24,712 bases of DNA, taken from NCBI GenBank assembly GCA_006226985.1, contig SBGC01000033.1:1-24712 (forward strand), read 5' to 3'. The notes under the pieces are model-generated. The model worked only from the letters and a program-made list of their open reading frames with translations, was not told the origin of the DNA and did no database searches. Of this stretch, positions 16,126-23,681 are shown piece by piece (positions within the stretch are counted from its first letter, which is position 1; each line of letters opens with the position of its first letter). This DNA comes from Bacillota bacterium (lineage in GTDB: Bacteria > Bacillota_I > Bacilli_A > Acholeplasmatales > Acholeplasmataceae). The translations under genes were made by a program, and so were the position numbers.

Positions 16126-16860
16126 ATGGAGAGATTGCAAAAGGTTTTAGCACAAGCAAATATCGCTTCCAGACGTAAATCAGAAACAATTATTACGGAA
16201 GGAAGAGTCAAAGTTAACGGTCAAGTGATTAAAGAACTCGGATTTCAAGTAAATCCCTCAGATCAAATTGAAGTTGACGGAAATCAAATTGAAAGAGCTC
16301 CCCATCTTTATTTTTTACTTAATAAACCAACAGGTTATGTTTCAACGACAAGTGATGAAAAAAATAGACAAACTGTCATGGATTTACTAAGCATCGAACA
16401 TAAGCAAACACGGCTTTATCCAGTGGGAAGACTTGATTTCGATACTGCAGGTTTACTCCTCATCACTAATGATGGTGATTTAACCAAACGATTAACACAT
16501 CCTGAACATCAAATTGAAAAAGAATATCTTGTTAGAGTGGATGCGATTGTGATTCGTAAAAAGATTGTTGAGCTCAGAAAAGGTGTCATTATTGATAAGA
16601 ATTACAAGGCTATCCCTAAAGAAGTTAGACTGCTTGAACTCGATAAAAAAAATCAATCAACCCTTTTATCAATGACTTTAGTTGAGGGTAAGAATAAACA
16701 AGTTAGAAAAATGATTGAAGCGATTGGACATCAAGTCAAAAAGCTAACACGTGTCCGTTATGACTTTTTAACATTGGAAGGTGTTGAAAGAGGATCATAT
16801 CGCCCACTAAAAGTACATGAAGTTAAGCAATTATACGCTCATTCACTCCCTAAAAAATAA
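16126..16860 (+). CDS. rluB: Pseudouridine synthase, RsuA/RluB family
   Basis: This 244-residue protein has an N-terminal S4 RNA-binding domain (about 2-45, RLQKVLAQANIASRRKSE). The catalytic domain follows, with LLNKPTGYVST and the catalytic aspartate D104 in GRLDFDTAGLL, and NKQVRKM near the end. Family members isomerise uridine in 23S rRNA helix 89 (RluB) or in 16S rRNA (RsuA). RluB is favoured by position before cmk, as in many Firmicutes. The start at 16126 has AGGTGA upstream; an earlier ATG at 16042 lies inside the efp terminator and is rejected. Confidence 0.92.
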   Translation: MERLQKVLAQANIASRRKSETIITEGRVKVNGQVIKELGFQVNPSDQIEVDGNQIERAPHLYFLLNKPTGYVSTTSDEKNRQTVMDLLSIEHKQTRLYPVGRLDFDTAGLLLITNDGDLTKRLTHPEHQIEKEYLVRVDAIVIRKKIVELRKGVIIDKNYKAIPKEVRLLELDKKNQSTLLSMTLVEGKNKQVRKMIEAIGHQVKKLTRVRYDFLTLEGVERGSYRPLKVHEVKQLYAHSLPKK

Positions 16861-16861
16861 G

Positions 16862-16894
16862 AATTTGAGAGAATGCTCAAAATTATGGTATAAT
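16862..16894 (+). promoter_or_regulatory. Promoter of cmk with overlapping palindrome
   Basis: The -35 TTGAGA (16865-16870) and -10 TATAAT (16889-16894) are 18 nt apart. The -35 is part of an inverted repeat (16864-16869 with 16876-16881, 6-nt spacer) that has no T-tail, so it is more like an operator than a terminator. Confidence 0.6.
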
Positions 16895-16917
16895 AATATG
16901 TGGTATGGAGGAAAAAA

Positions 16918-17586
16918 ATGCCTGGATTTAAATTAGCTATTGATGGACCAGCAGGATCAGGAAAAAGCACTATTAGTTCTTTAATCGCTAAAAAAATGGG
17001 ATGGACGCATATCGACACAGGTGCTATGTATCGCGCAGTGACTTTGCAAGCTATCGAACATGGCATTGACTTAAATGACGAGCATGCGTACAGTTTTTTA
17101 GAAACCTCCAATATTCATTATGACAACAATAAAATATATATTGACGATCGAGATGTTACAGAAGATATTCGCTCTGAAGCTGTAACAAAAAATGTTTCAC
17201 TCGTCTCAAGTTTTCCATATGTGAGAAAAAAACTTGTTGATCTGCAAAAAAAAGCTGCAGAAAAAGGGTATATAGTCATGGATGGTAGAGATATTGGAAC
17301 TGTTGTTTTACCACATGCAGACTTAAAAATCTTTTTAACTGCCAATGTTGAAGAACGTGCAAAACGTCGACTCAAAGAAAACTTAAAAAAAGGAAAACAT
17401 GCAGAGATTGAACATGTGATCAAAGACATCGCAACACGTGATGAAAAAGATTCAACCCGTAAAGAATCACCTCTGCGTATGGCAGATGATGCCATTATAT
17501 TAGATACAACACACTTAACCATTGATGAAGTGGTTAGTAAAATTATAGACTTGACCGACAAAAAGGAGAACAAACATGGAGTTTAA
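16918..17586 (+). CDS. cmk: Cytidylate kinase
   Basis: This 222-residue enzyme phosphorylates CMP and dCMP. It has the P-loop GPAGSGKST (10-18), the nucleotide-binding HIDTGAMYRA (31-40), VMDGRDIGT and the arginine-rich lid region (ERAKRRLKE). The start at 16918 is preceded by GGAGG at 16907-16911; an upstream in-frame GTG at 16900 is rejected. The 3' end overlaps the rpsA-like gene by 11 nt, and that gene's SD (AAGGAG) lies within cmk. cmk plus an S1-domain gene is a classic pair. Confidence 0.97.
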   Translation: MPGFKLAIDGPAGSGKSTISSLIAKKMGWTHIDTGAMYRAVTLQAIEHGIDLNDEHAYSFLETSNIHYDNNKIYIDDRDVTEDIRSEAVTKNVSLVSSFPYVRKKLVDLQKKAAEKGYIVMDGRDIGTVVLPHADLKIFLTANVEERAKRRLKENLKKGKHAEIEHVIKDIATRDEKDSTRKESPLRMADDAIILDTTHLTIDEVVSKIIDLTDKKENKHGV

Positions 17587-18970
17587 GGTATTGAAGGTAG
17601 GACAAATTGTTGAAGGAACTGTTATTAAAGTTGAAGAAAACACAATTTGGCTTGATGTGCAATATTCTACCGAAGGAAAAATTCATTTAGACAATTATGA
17701 CAAACCAGCACCAGATACATATTTTGGTTTAGTCAAGGTCGGACAAAAAATCAAAGCTAAAGTCCAAAAAATGACTGATGAACCAGCTCAGATTCTTTTG
17801 TCACGCTTACCTCTTCTTATTGAAGAAAAATTTGAAAAAATTCAAGAACTTGCTAAAACAGGTGAAATTGTTAAAGCAAAAGTTCGTCAAGTATTAGATA
17901 AAGGACTCGTTTTATATTACTTAGAAAATGAAATATTTTTACCTTACAGTCTACTAGACTATGATCTAGTTAAAGATAAAGAATCACTAAAGGGTAAAGT
18001 CTTAGAAATACAAATTGTTGAAGCTACACAAAAAGGACGTTCGAAGAGAATTGTCGCTTCAAGAAAAGCGATTTTTGAGCGCGAAAGACAAGAAGCTTAC
18101 GAAAAGCGTATTGAACAACGTTCATTAGAACTTGAAAATATCAATACTGGTGATGTCATTAAAGGAACTGTTGATAAGATTGAACCACATGCTGCAACAA
18201 TCCGCTTTGATCACGTTGTCGGTTTACTTCGTATTTCTCAAGTATCACACCACAGAATTGATAAAATTGATGATGTTTTAACATTAGGACAAGAAGTGAC
18301 TGTGAAAGTCATTAAAAAAGAAGGAAATCGTCTTGACCTATCGATTAAAGCTCTGCAAAAAACACCACATGAAATTTTCTTTGATCAACATAAAGTTTCA
18401 GAAACCATTAAAGGTAAAGTTTTCCAAAAACTACCCTTTGGTATTATTGTCGAAGTTGAACATGATGTCCGTGGTTTATTGCACCGCAATGAATTCTCTT
18501 GGAATCCAAATGATAACTTTGAAAACTATGTCAAAATTGGTGATGAAATAGAATTATCGATTATCTCAATCGATCCAAAGAAAGAAAAAATTGCTTTATC
18601 AAGAAAAGCATTACTCGATAACCCATGGAAAAACGTTACTGTTAAACGTGGAGATATTGTTAAAGCGAATGTCAAAGAAGTATCTAAAGAAGGTTTAGTC
18701 GTTGAAGTGAACGGTGTTGATGCACAAATTCCTGCAAATGAACTTTCCAATGAAAAAATTGGGAAACCAGAAGACTACTTTGCAGTTGGTGATGAAGTTG
18801 AAGCGGTGATCATTGAAGCAAATCGTGATACATGGTCTATGAAATTATCGATTAGACGTATTTTAGAACAAGCTGAACGTGCATCATTCGAACAATATTT
18901 AGCAGATGAAGAAGATGATTCAAATGCAACGCTTGGCGATTTATTCAAAAAAGAATTAAACAAAAAATAA
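17576..18970 (+). CDS. rpsA: S1-domain RNA-binding protein (rpsA/ypfD-like), five S1 domains
   Basis: This 464-residue protein contains five S1 OB-fold repeats, at about residues 8-78, 95-165, 191-259, 274-345 and 357-428. Repeats 3 to 5 are the most canonical, with endings LDLSIKAL, IALSRKAL and MKLSIRRI. E. coli S1 has six and the B. subtilis homologue YpfD about four. Low-GC S1 proteins may bind mRNA but are often not essential for ribosome function. The start overlaps cmk by 11 nt with AAGGAG upstream. The C-terminus is acidic (ADEEDDSNAT). der follows 20 nt later. Confidence 0.93.
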   Translation: MEFKVLKVGQIVEGTVIKVEENTIWLDVQYSTEGKIHLDNYDKPAPDTYFGLVKVGQKIKAKVQKMTDEPAQILLSRLPLLIEEKFEKIQELAKTGEIVKAKVRQVLDKGLVLYYLENEIFLPYSLLDYDLVKDKESLKGKVLEIQIVEATQKGRSKRIVASRKAIFERERQEAYEKRIEQRSLELENINTGDVIKGTVDKIEPHAATIRFDHVVGLLRISQVSHHRIDKIDDVLTLGQEVTVKVIKKEGNRLDLSIKALQKTPHEIFFDQHKVSETIKGKVFQKLPFGIIVEVEHDVRGLLHRNEFSWNPNDNFENYVKIGDEIELSIISIDPKKEKIALSRKALLDNPWKNVTVKRGDIVKANVKEVSKEGLVVEVNGVDAQIPANELSNEKIGKPEDYFAVGDEVEAVIIEANRDTWSMKLSIRRILEQAERASFEQYLADEEDDSNATLGDLFKKELNKK

Positions 18971-18990
18971 CATAAAAAGAAGGTTTTATT

Positions 18991-20295
18991 ATGCCTTATA
19001 AGGTGGCAATTGTCGGCCGTCCAAATGTTGGGAAGTCTAGTTTGTTCAACCGTCTCGTTGGCCAAAGACTCTCGATTACTGATGATCAAGCTGGTATAAC
19101 GCGAGATCGTATCTACGCGAAAGCAGAGTGGTTGACTAAGAACTTTAGAGTCATAGATACAGGGGGCATCGACATTGGCGATGCTCCTTTTTTAAATCAA
19201 ATCAAAGCACAAGCAATGGTCGCTATGGATGAAGCGGATGCAATTGTTTTTGTTGTTGATGGTAAATCTGGCTTAGTAGATAGTGATCATTATATTGCAA
19301 AAATGTTGTATAAAACAGAAAAACCAGTTATGCTAGCAGTAAATAAGATAGATGATATTAGTCAACTTCAAAATACTTATGAATTTTATGCATTAGGTTT
19401 TGGTGATCCGATTGCTATTAGTAGCCATCATGGAATAGGTATTGGTGATTTACTTGATCAAATCATTTCACACATCACTGAAGATGATGTGACATATGAT
19501 GAAGATGTCATTTCGTTTTCAATTATTGGTCGTCCCAATGTGGGAAAATCATCTCTAACAAATGCTATCTTAGGTGAAGAACGCGTCATTGTCTCTGAGA
19601 TTTCAGGAACAACAACGGATGCCATTGATACTCAATTCAAAAAAGATCGTAAACAATACGTTGTTATCGATACTGCTGGTATCAAAAAACGTGGCAAAAT
19701 ATATGAAGATTCTGATAAATATGCGGTATTACGTGCATTATCAGCACTTGAAAGAAGCGATGTCGCTTTAATGGTCATTGATGGTGAAGAAGGTGTCATT
19801 GAGCAAGATAAACACGTTGCTGGATACATTTCTGAATACGGAAAAGCTGTTGTTATTGTCGTTAACAAGTGGGATGCTGTTGAAAAAGATGATAAAACGA
19901 TGAAAAAAATGGAAGAAAAAATTCGTGATGAATTTAAATTCTTGGATTATGCAGAAATCGTCTTTGTTTCAGCAAAATACAATCAACGCATTCATACCAT
20001 TTTTCCAGCACTAAACACAGCCTTTGAAAACTATAATAAGCAAGTTCAGACATCGATTATTAATGATTTGATTAATGATGCAGTTGCGATGAATCCAACA
20101 CCAATCTTCAATCATGGTAAAGCACAATTTAATTATGTGACACAAGTAGCGATAAAACCTCCTACTTTTGTCTTATTTGTAAATAATCCTGACTTTGTAC
20201 ATTTCTCATATTTGAGATATTTAAACAACCAAGTAAGAAGTGCTATTGATTTTACGGGCACACCCGTTAAACTCATTTTAAGAAAGAAGGCATAG
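18991..20295 (+). CDS. der: Ribosome-assembly GTPase Der (EngA)
   Basis: This 434-residue protein (B. subtilis about 436) matures the 50S subunit. It has two tandem GTPase domains: the first with GRPNVGKS (9-16), DTGG (56-59) and NKID (118-121), the second with GRPNVGKS (180-187), DTAG (227-230) and NKWD (292-295). A C-terminal KH-like domain ends in [17 protein letters not shown]. The start ATG has GAAGG upstream. The stop is TAG, and gpsA begins one base later. The neighbour order matches B. subtilis ypfD-engA-gpsA. Confidence 0.98.
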   Translation: MPYKVAIVGRPNVGKSSLFNRLVGQRLSITDDQAGITRDRIYAKAEWLTKNFRVIDTGGIDIGDAPFLNQIKAQAMVAMDEADAIVFVVDGKSGLVDSDHYIAKMLYKTEKPVMLAVNKIDDISQLQNTYEFYALGFGDPIAISSHHGIGIGDLLDQIISHITEDDVTYDEDVISFSIIGRPNVGKSSLTNAILGEERVIVSEISGTTTDAIDTQFKKDRKQYVVIDTAGIKKRGKIYEDSDKYAVLRALSALERSDVALMVIDGEEGVIEQDKHVAGYISEYGKAVVIVVNKWDAVEKDDKTMKKMEEKIRDEFKFLDYAEIVFVSAKYNQRIHTIFPALNTAFENYNKQVQTSIINDLINDAVAMNPTPIFNHGKAQFNYVTQVAIKPPTFVLFVNNPDFVHFSYLRYLNNQVRSAIDFTGTPVKLILRKKA

Positions 20296-20296
20296 T

Positions 20297-21292
20297 ATGA
20301 AAATAAGTATTATTGGTGGTGGAGCATGGGGAACAACGCTCGGTCAAACATTAGTTGATAATGGCCATCAAGTCTTAATCTATGATTTAAATCCAAGTGC
20401 TGTTGACAAAATCAATCATCATATGCATCCATTTTTCGACACAGTATTACCTCATGAGGTAGTAGCAACCACATCGATTCATGAGATTGTCGATTTTTCA
20501 CATTACTTTATCCTGTCTGTACCAACAAAAGCTGTTAGAACAGTTTTAAAAAATATCAATCCACTTCTTAAACATAAGTCTGTGTTCATCAATGTCTCAA
20601 AAGGTATTGAACCACAAACACTTAAAAGAGTATCAGAAATTGTTGAAGAAGAAATAGAACCTAAAAAACTGAAAGGTTTTGTTGTTTTAACAGGTCCCTC
20701 ACATGCAGAAGAAGTTATTTTACGCAAACTAACACTCCTTGTGAGTTCATCAAAAGATCATGTTTTAGCGAAAGATATCCAACATATATTCTCTAATGAT
20801 TCATATTTACGTGTGTATACGTCAACCGATTTAATTGGCTGTGAAGTCGGTGGAGCTATTAAAAACGCAATTGCTGTTGTTTCAGGTATTTGCACAGGTT
20901 TAGGCTTAGGCGAAAATGCAAGAGCAGCTGTGATTACACGAGGGATCATCGAAATTGTAAAAGTTGTTGAAATCATGGGAGGAAAACGTGATACTGCGTT
21001 TGGACTCACAGGTATTGGTGACTTAATTGTTACAGCTTCTTCAGAAAACTCACGAAACTTTACAGCAGGTAAAAAAGTCGGGTTAGGTATATCTGTTGAA
21101 CAAATCTATGCTGAGCAGAAACAAACCATTGAAGGGTTCAGAACCATTGAAGCGATGCATGATTTATCCATCAAACACGGTGTTGAATTACCGATGGTTA
21201 ACACAGCTTATGACATCTTATTCAATAACTTAAAGGTAGAAGAAGGATTGCAGAAATTGCTGTCAAGAAACCTAAAATCAGAAGATTTTTAG
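20297..21292 (+). CDS. gpsA: Glycerol-3-phosphate dehydrogenase [NAD(P)+]
   Basis: This 331-residue enzyme reduces dihydroxyacetone phosphate to sn-glycerol 3-phosphate, the backbone of phospholipids and glycolipids. The dinucleotide-binding motif is GGGAWG (7-12), followed by NVSKGIE with K102, GPSHAEE (133-139) and the catalytic region with K189-N190 (AIKNAIAV). It starts one base after der, with AAGAAGG inside the der 3' end, so the two are co-translated. No clear terminator follows before the hup promoter. Confidence 0.97.
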   Translation: MKISIIGGGAWGTTLGQTLVDNGHQVLIYDLNPSAVDKINHHMHPFFDTVLPHEVVATTSIHEIVDFSHYFILSVPTKAVRTVLKNINPLLKHKSVFINVSKGIEPQTLKRVSEIVEEEIEPKKLKGFVVLTGPSHAEEVILRKLTLLVSSSKDHVLAKDIQHIFSNDSYLRVYTSTDLIGCEVGGAIKNAIAVVSGICTGLGLGENARAAVITRGIIEIVKVVEIMGGKRDTAFGLTGIGDLIVTASSENSRNFTAGKKVGLGISVEQIYAEQKQTIEGFRTIEAMHDLSIKHGVELPMVNTAYDILFNNLKVEEGLQKLLSRNLKSEDF

Positions 21293-21309
21293 AATAAATG
21301 CTTTATAAA

Positions 21310-21324
21310 GCCAAGAAAATTGGC
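21310..21324. repeat. Small palindrome upstream of hup promoter
   Basis: GCCAA and TTGGC form a 5-bp inverted repeat around GAAAA. It is followed by A residues rather than T residues, so it is not a terminator. It lies about 17 nt before the hup -35 and may be a regulatory site. Confidence 0.35.
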
Positions 21325-21340
21325 AAAAAATGAAGAATAT

Positions 21341-21369
21341 TTGCAAATCTAAAGTTTTTTTGATACAAT
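21341..21369 (+). promoter_or_regulatory. Promoter of hup
   Basis: The -35 TTGCAA (21341-21346) and -10 TACAAT (21364-21369) are 17 nt apart, and TGA precedes the -10, making it an extended -10. A T-run fills the spacer. The SD AAGGAGG follows before the ATG at 21398. Confidence 0.8.
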
Positions 21370-21397
21370 TTAAGTAACTTTAAAAGGAGGATAAATA

Positions 21398-21673
21398 ATG
21401 AACAAAACGGAATTAATCGCTGTTGTAGCGAATCGTGCGCAAGTCACACAAAAAGTTGCAGAAGACGTAATTAAAGCTTTCACAGATACAGTATCTGAGA
21501 CGTTAGGAAGACGTGGCGAAAAAGTTGTTGTAACAGGTTTTGGTACTTTTGAAGTAAGAAATCGCGTGAAGAGAACAGGCAAGAATCCAAGAACTGGAGA
21601 AACAATCACTGTTCCTGAACAAAAATCTCCAGCATTCAGAGCAGGCAAGTTATTGAAAGAGGCAGTTAAATAA
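21398..21673 (+). CDS. hup: DNA-binding protein HU
   Basis: This 91-residue HU-family histone-like protein has the typical sequence: MNKTELI at the start, the GFGTFEVR turn, and the DNA-inserting arm containing RTGKNPRTGETI, where the proline that intercalates DNA is present. FRAGKLLKEAV ends the protein. It is a single gene with its own strong promoter, a consensus SD and a terminator, fitting an abundant nucleoid protein. Position after gpsA matches B. subtilis hbs. Confidence 0.97.
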   Translation: MNKTELIAVVANRAQVTQKVAEDVIKAFTDTVSETLGRRGEKVVVTGFGTFEVRNRVKRTGKNPRTGETITVPEQKSPAFRAGKLLKEAVK

Positions 21674-21687
21674 GGATTTTTAGAAAG

Positions 21688-21713
21688 TGTCTAACGCGGT
21701 TAGACATTTTTTT
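21688..21713 (+). terminator. Rho-independent terminator after hup
   Basis: A perfect 8-bp stem (21688-21695 with 21699-21706) with a GCG loop is followed by seven T residues. Confidence 0.92.
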
Positions 21714-21761
21714 ATACAAAAAAGTGTAAAATCATATAAAATAAAGGTAGAGGTGATTGAC

Positions 21762-22727
21762 ATGAGTATTTTTTTCCAAGCTGCTGAAAATAATTTAGAG
21801 TATGTCAAACTTCATATGACGCATTTAGAAATGGTAGATGAAAAAAATAAGAGTCTACTTCATTATGCTGTCTTAGGAAGTGCAATACATGTCATCAACT
21901 ACTTACTCGATCAAGATATCAATGTGAATATGGTTGATACACATGGTGAGACTCCACTTTTCGATTGTGCTCGAAAAGGAAAATTGGACATCGCTAAATT
22001 ACTCATTACGAAATTTGCAAATGTGAATATAGCGAATAGACAAGGTGAACTGCCTATTCATCTTGCTGCACACAAAGGCGATCTTAACATGATTAAGCTA
22101 CTTATTGAAACAGGTTCTTATTTAAACAAGAAAACAATCGAAGACAAACTTCCTGTACACTATGCCATTCAAGGTGGTCGTTTTGATGTTATCCAGTTCT
22201 TACTTAAAGAAGGCAAACAATCATGGTTCATGAAAGATACATATGGAAATACATTATTACATCATGCAACAAAGACTTCATCGATTCAAACGATTGAACT
22301 TCTTCTAAATCAAAATCTTGATCCTAATGCATTAAATGATCAGTTTGAATCTCCTATATTTAATGCTGTAAGATTTGGAACCATCGAAACAATCAGATTG
22401 CTACTAGCATCAGATGCTTACATTGATATTCACAACAGACGCTATGAAACACCTATTGATACAGCAATGATTTTTGATAAACAAGAAGTATTAAAGTATT
22501 TAAATGAATATATGATTACACCAAAATATGAACGACTTGTACAAAAACAATCATTAGCTTTAGCAGTATTAAATAGAGATCATGTATACTTGCGAAAATT
22601 GTTAGAAAAACAGACACCAATGAAAAAGGATCGTCTACAAAAAACAGCTCTTGATTATGCAAAAGAATATAACTTAGGTCTTTGTGTTGGTTTACTTAGA
22701 GATGTTGAAGTCAATGGTAATTCATAA
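21762..22727 (+). CDS. Ankyrin-repeat protein, cytosolic
   Basis: This 321-residue protein consists mainly of ankyrin repeats. About six consecutive units are visible, each with the L-H/P-A and V-x-x-L-L pattern, for example KSLLHYAVLGSAIHVINYLL, ETPLFDCARKGKLDIAKLLI, ELPIHLAAHKGDLNMIKLLI and NTLLHHATK. One or two degenerate units occur near the C-terminus. There is no signal peptide or membrane segment, so it should stay in the cytosol as a protein-binding scaffold. The start at 21762 has AGAGGTGA (21749-21756). The open frame upstream runs through the hup terminator and is not coding. A weak -10 (TATAAA, 21735-21740) may be its promoter. The binding partner is unknown. Confidence 0.85.
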   Translation: MSIFFQAAENNLEYVKLHMTHLEMVDEKNKSLLHYAVLGSAIHVINYLLDQDINVNMVDTHGETPLFDCARKGKLDIAKLLITKFANVNIANRQGELPIHLAAHKGDLNMIKLLIETGSYLNKKTIEDKLPVHYAIQGGRFDVIQFLLKEGKQSWFMKDTYGNTLLHHATKTSSIQTIELLLNQNLDPNALNDQFESPIFNAVRFGTIETIRLLLASDAYIDIHNRRYETPIDTAMIFDKQEVLKYLNEYMITPKYERLVQKQSLALAVLNRDHVYLRKLLEKQTPMKKDRLQKTALDYAKEYNLGLCVGLLRDVEVNGNS

Positions 22728-22742
22728 TAAAAAATAGACAAC

Positions 22743-22770
22743 AAAAAAAGCTCATAATTGAGCTTTTTTT
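22743..22770. terminator. Bidirectional rho-independent terminator
   Basis: A 12-bp stem (22743-22754 with 22759-22770) has a TAAT loop, with A-run and T-run arms. It serves both the ankyrin gene and the convergent GH17 gene ending at 22776. Confidence 0.9.
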
Positions 22771-22775
22771 ATGCA

Positions 22776-23678
22776 TTATGTGTATTTTTTAGCGTAACCT
22801 TTTGGTTTTCTATTGACATCAAAGATGCCCCAATGTTTTTCGGGTTCGTCCGGATTATTTGAACCTTTCCAAGGCTCGTCAAATGCCTCGAATAAAAACA
22901 TGGTGATTTTATTTTTCTTGCTCCAAAGATCAATTTCAGTTAAATATTTTTCTTGGTTTTCAATGGTTGCTGAACCTTTTAACATCTTTCCATCGTCACC
23001 TGTAGTCCACCCATACTCTGTAAAAATAACTTGCTTATTTGGGAAAGATTTAACATTATCTTTATAGTCTTGAATCGTGTAATCAACTGCTTTTTCTACA
23101 GATACTCTATTCCACATCGGATATGAATGGATACTAATAAAATCGACTTCTTTAGCAATGACAGCACCTTTTGTTTTCCAATAATGTGCACCTTCACAAA
23201 AGCTAACGGGAATATCTGTCTTCGATTTTAAATATCTCACATGTTCAGCCATCGTTTCTGGTGCCATTAAATTATGGTGCCAGTCAGATGTACATTCATT
23301 ACCTACAGCAACAGCAAGCATATGTTCCTTATACGTATTAGCTAGGTTTGCGAGTAAATCAAGTTGCTTATAATTTTCTTTTTTATGTCTTTCGATGGCT
23401 TCATCAGAATGAAGACCACCCCAAGGGCAATTCGGATTTGATATCTCACCTTGTGGTTCAACACCTAACATCAATTTTAAAGGAAGTTTGTGCTCCTTTA
23501 TTACTTTTAAAACGGTTTGAGCATGTTGATAAGGATCATACATCCGAATATAATCAAAATGCTTGCTTAAGAATGTTAAATCACTTAAGACTTCTTCATA
23601 AGATGGATATACTTTAGTCAAAGGGCTTTGATTTTGACGATATCCTGAATAGCAAATAGCCCGTCCAAATGGAATCAT
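22776..23678 (-). CDS. GH17-family glycoside hydrolase (exo-beta-1,3-glucanase-like)
   Basis: This 300-residue TIM-barrel hydrolase resembles family GH17 (the COG5309 type). Motifs in order are YIRMYDPYQHA in an early strand, AVAVGNECTSDW with the presumed acid/base E128, SIHSYPMWN, and VIFTEYGW with the presumed nucleophile E221. FLFEAFDEPWK and HWGIFDVNRKPK near the end are typical. Family members cleave beta-1,3-glucans or transfer glucosyl units. There is no signal peptide, so the enzyme should be cytosolic unless exported unconventionally. The ATG is preceded by GGAGG inside the 3' end of the upstream CPBP gene, 3 nt away, so the two are co-translated. Its substrate in a probably wall-less cell is unclear. 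Confidence 0.85.
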   Translation of the reverse strand: MIPFGRAICYSGYRQNQSPLTKVYPSYEEVLSDLTFLSKHFDYIRMYDPYQHAQTVLKVIKEHKLPLKLMLGVEPQGEISNPNCPWGGLHSDEAIERHKKENYKQLDLLANLANTYKEHMLAVAVGNECTSDWHHNLMAPETMAEHVRYLKSKTDIPVSFCEGAHYWKTKGAVIAKEVDFISIHSYPMWNRVSVEKAVDYTIQDYKDNVKSFPNKQVIFTEYGWTTGDDGKMLKGSATIENQEKYLTEIDLWSKKNKITMFLFEAFDEPWKGSNNPDEPEKHWGIFDVNRKPKGYAKKYT

Positions 23679-23681
23679 GTT

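Noticed and set aside
17118..17573. Minus-strand open frame of 151 codons inside cmk
   Set aside because: cmk is clearly coding on the plus strand with all family motifs; the antisense frame has no supporting signals.
21310..21324. Terminator for gpsA
   Set aside because: The hairpin is short (5 bp) and followed by A residues, so it lacks the T-run required for rho-independent termination on the plus strand.
21687..21761. 25-residue N-terminal extension of the ankyrin protein
   Set aside because: It overlaps the hup terminator hairpin and has no SD, whereas AGAGGTGA precedes the ATG at 21762.
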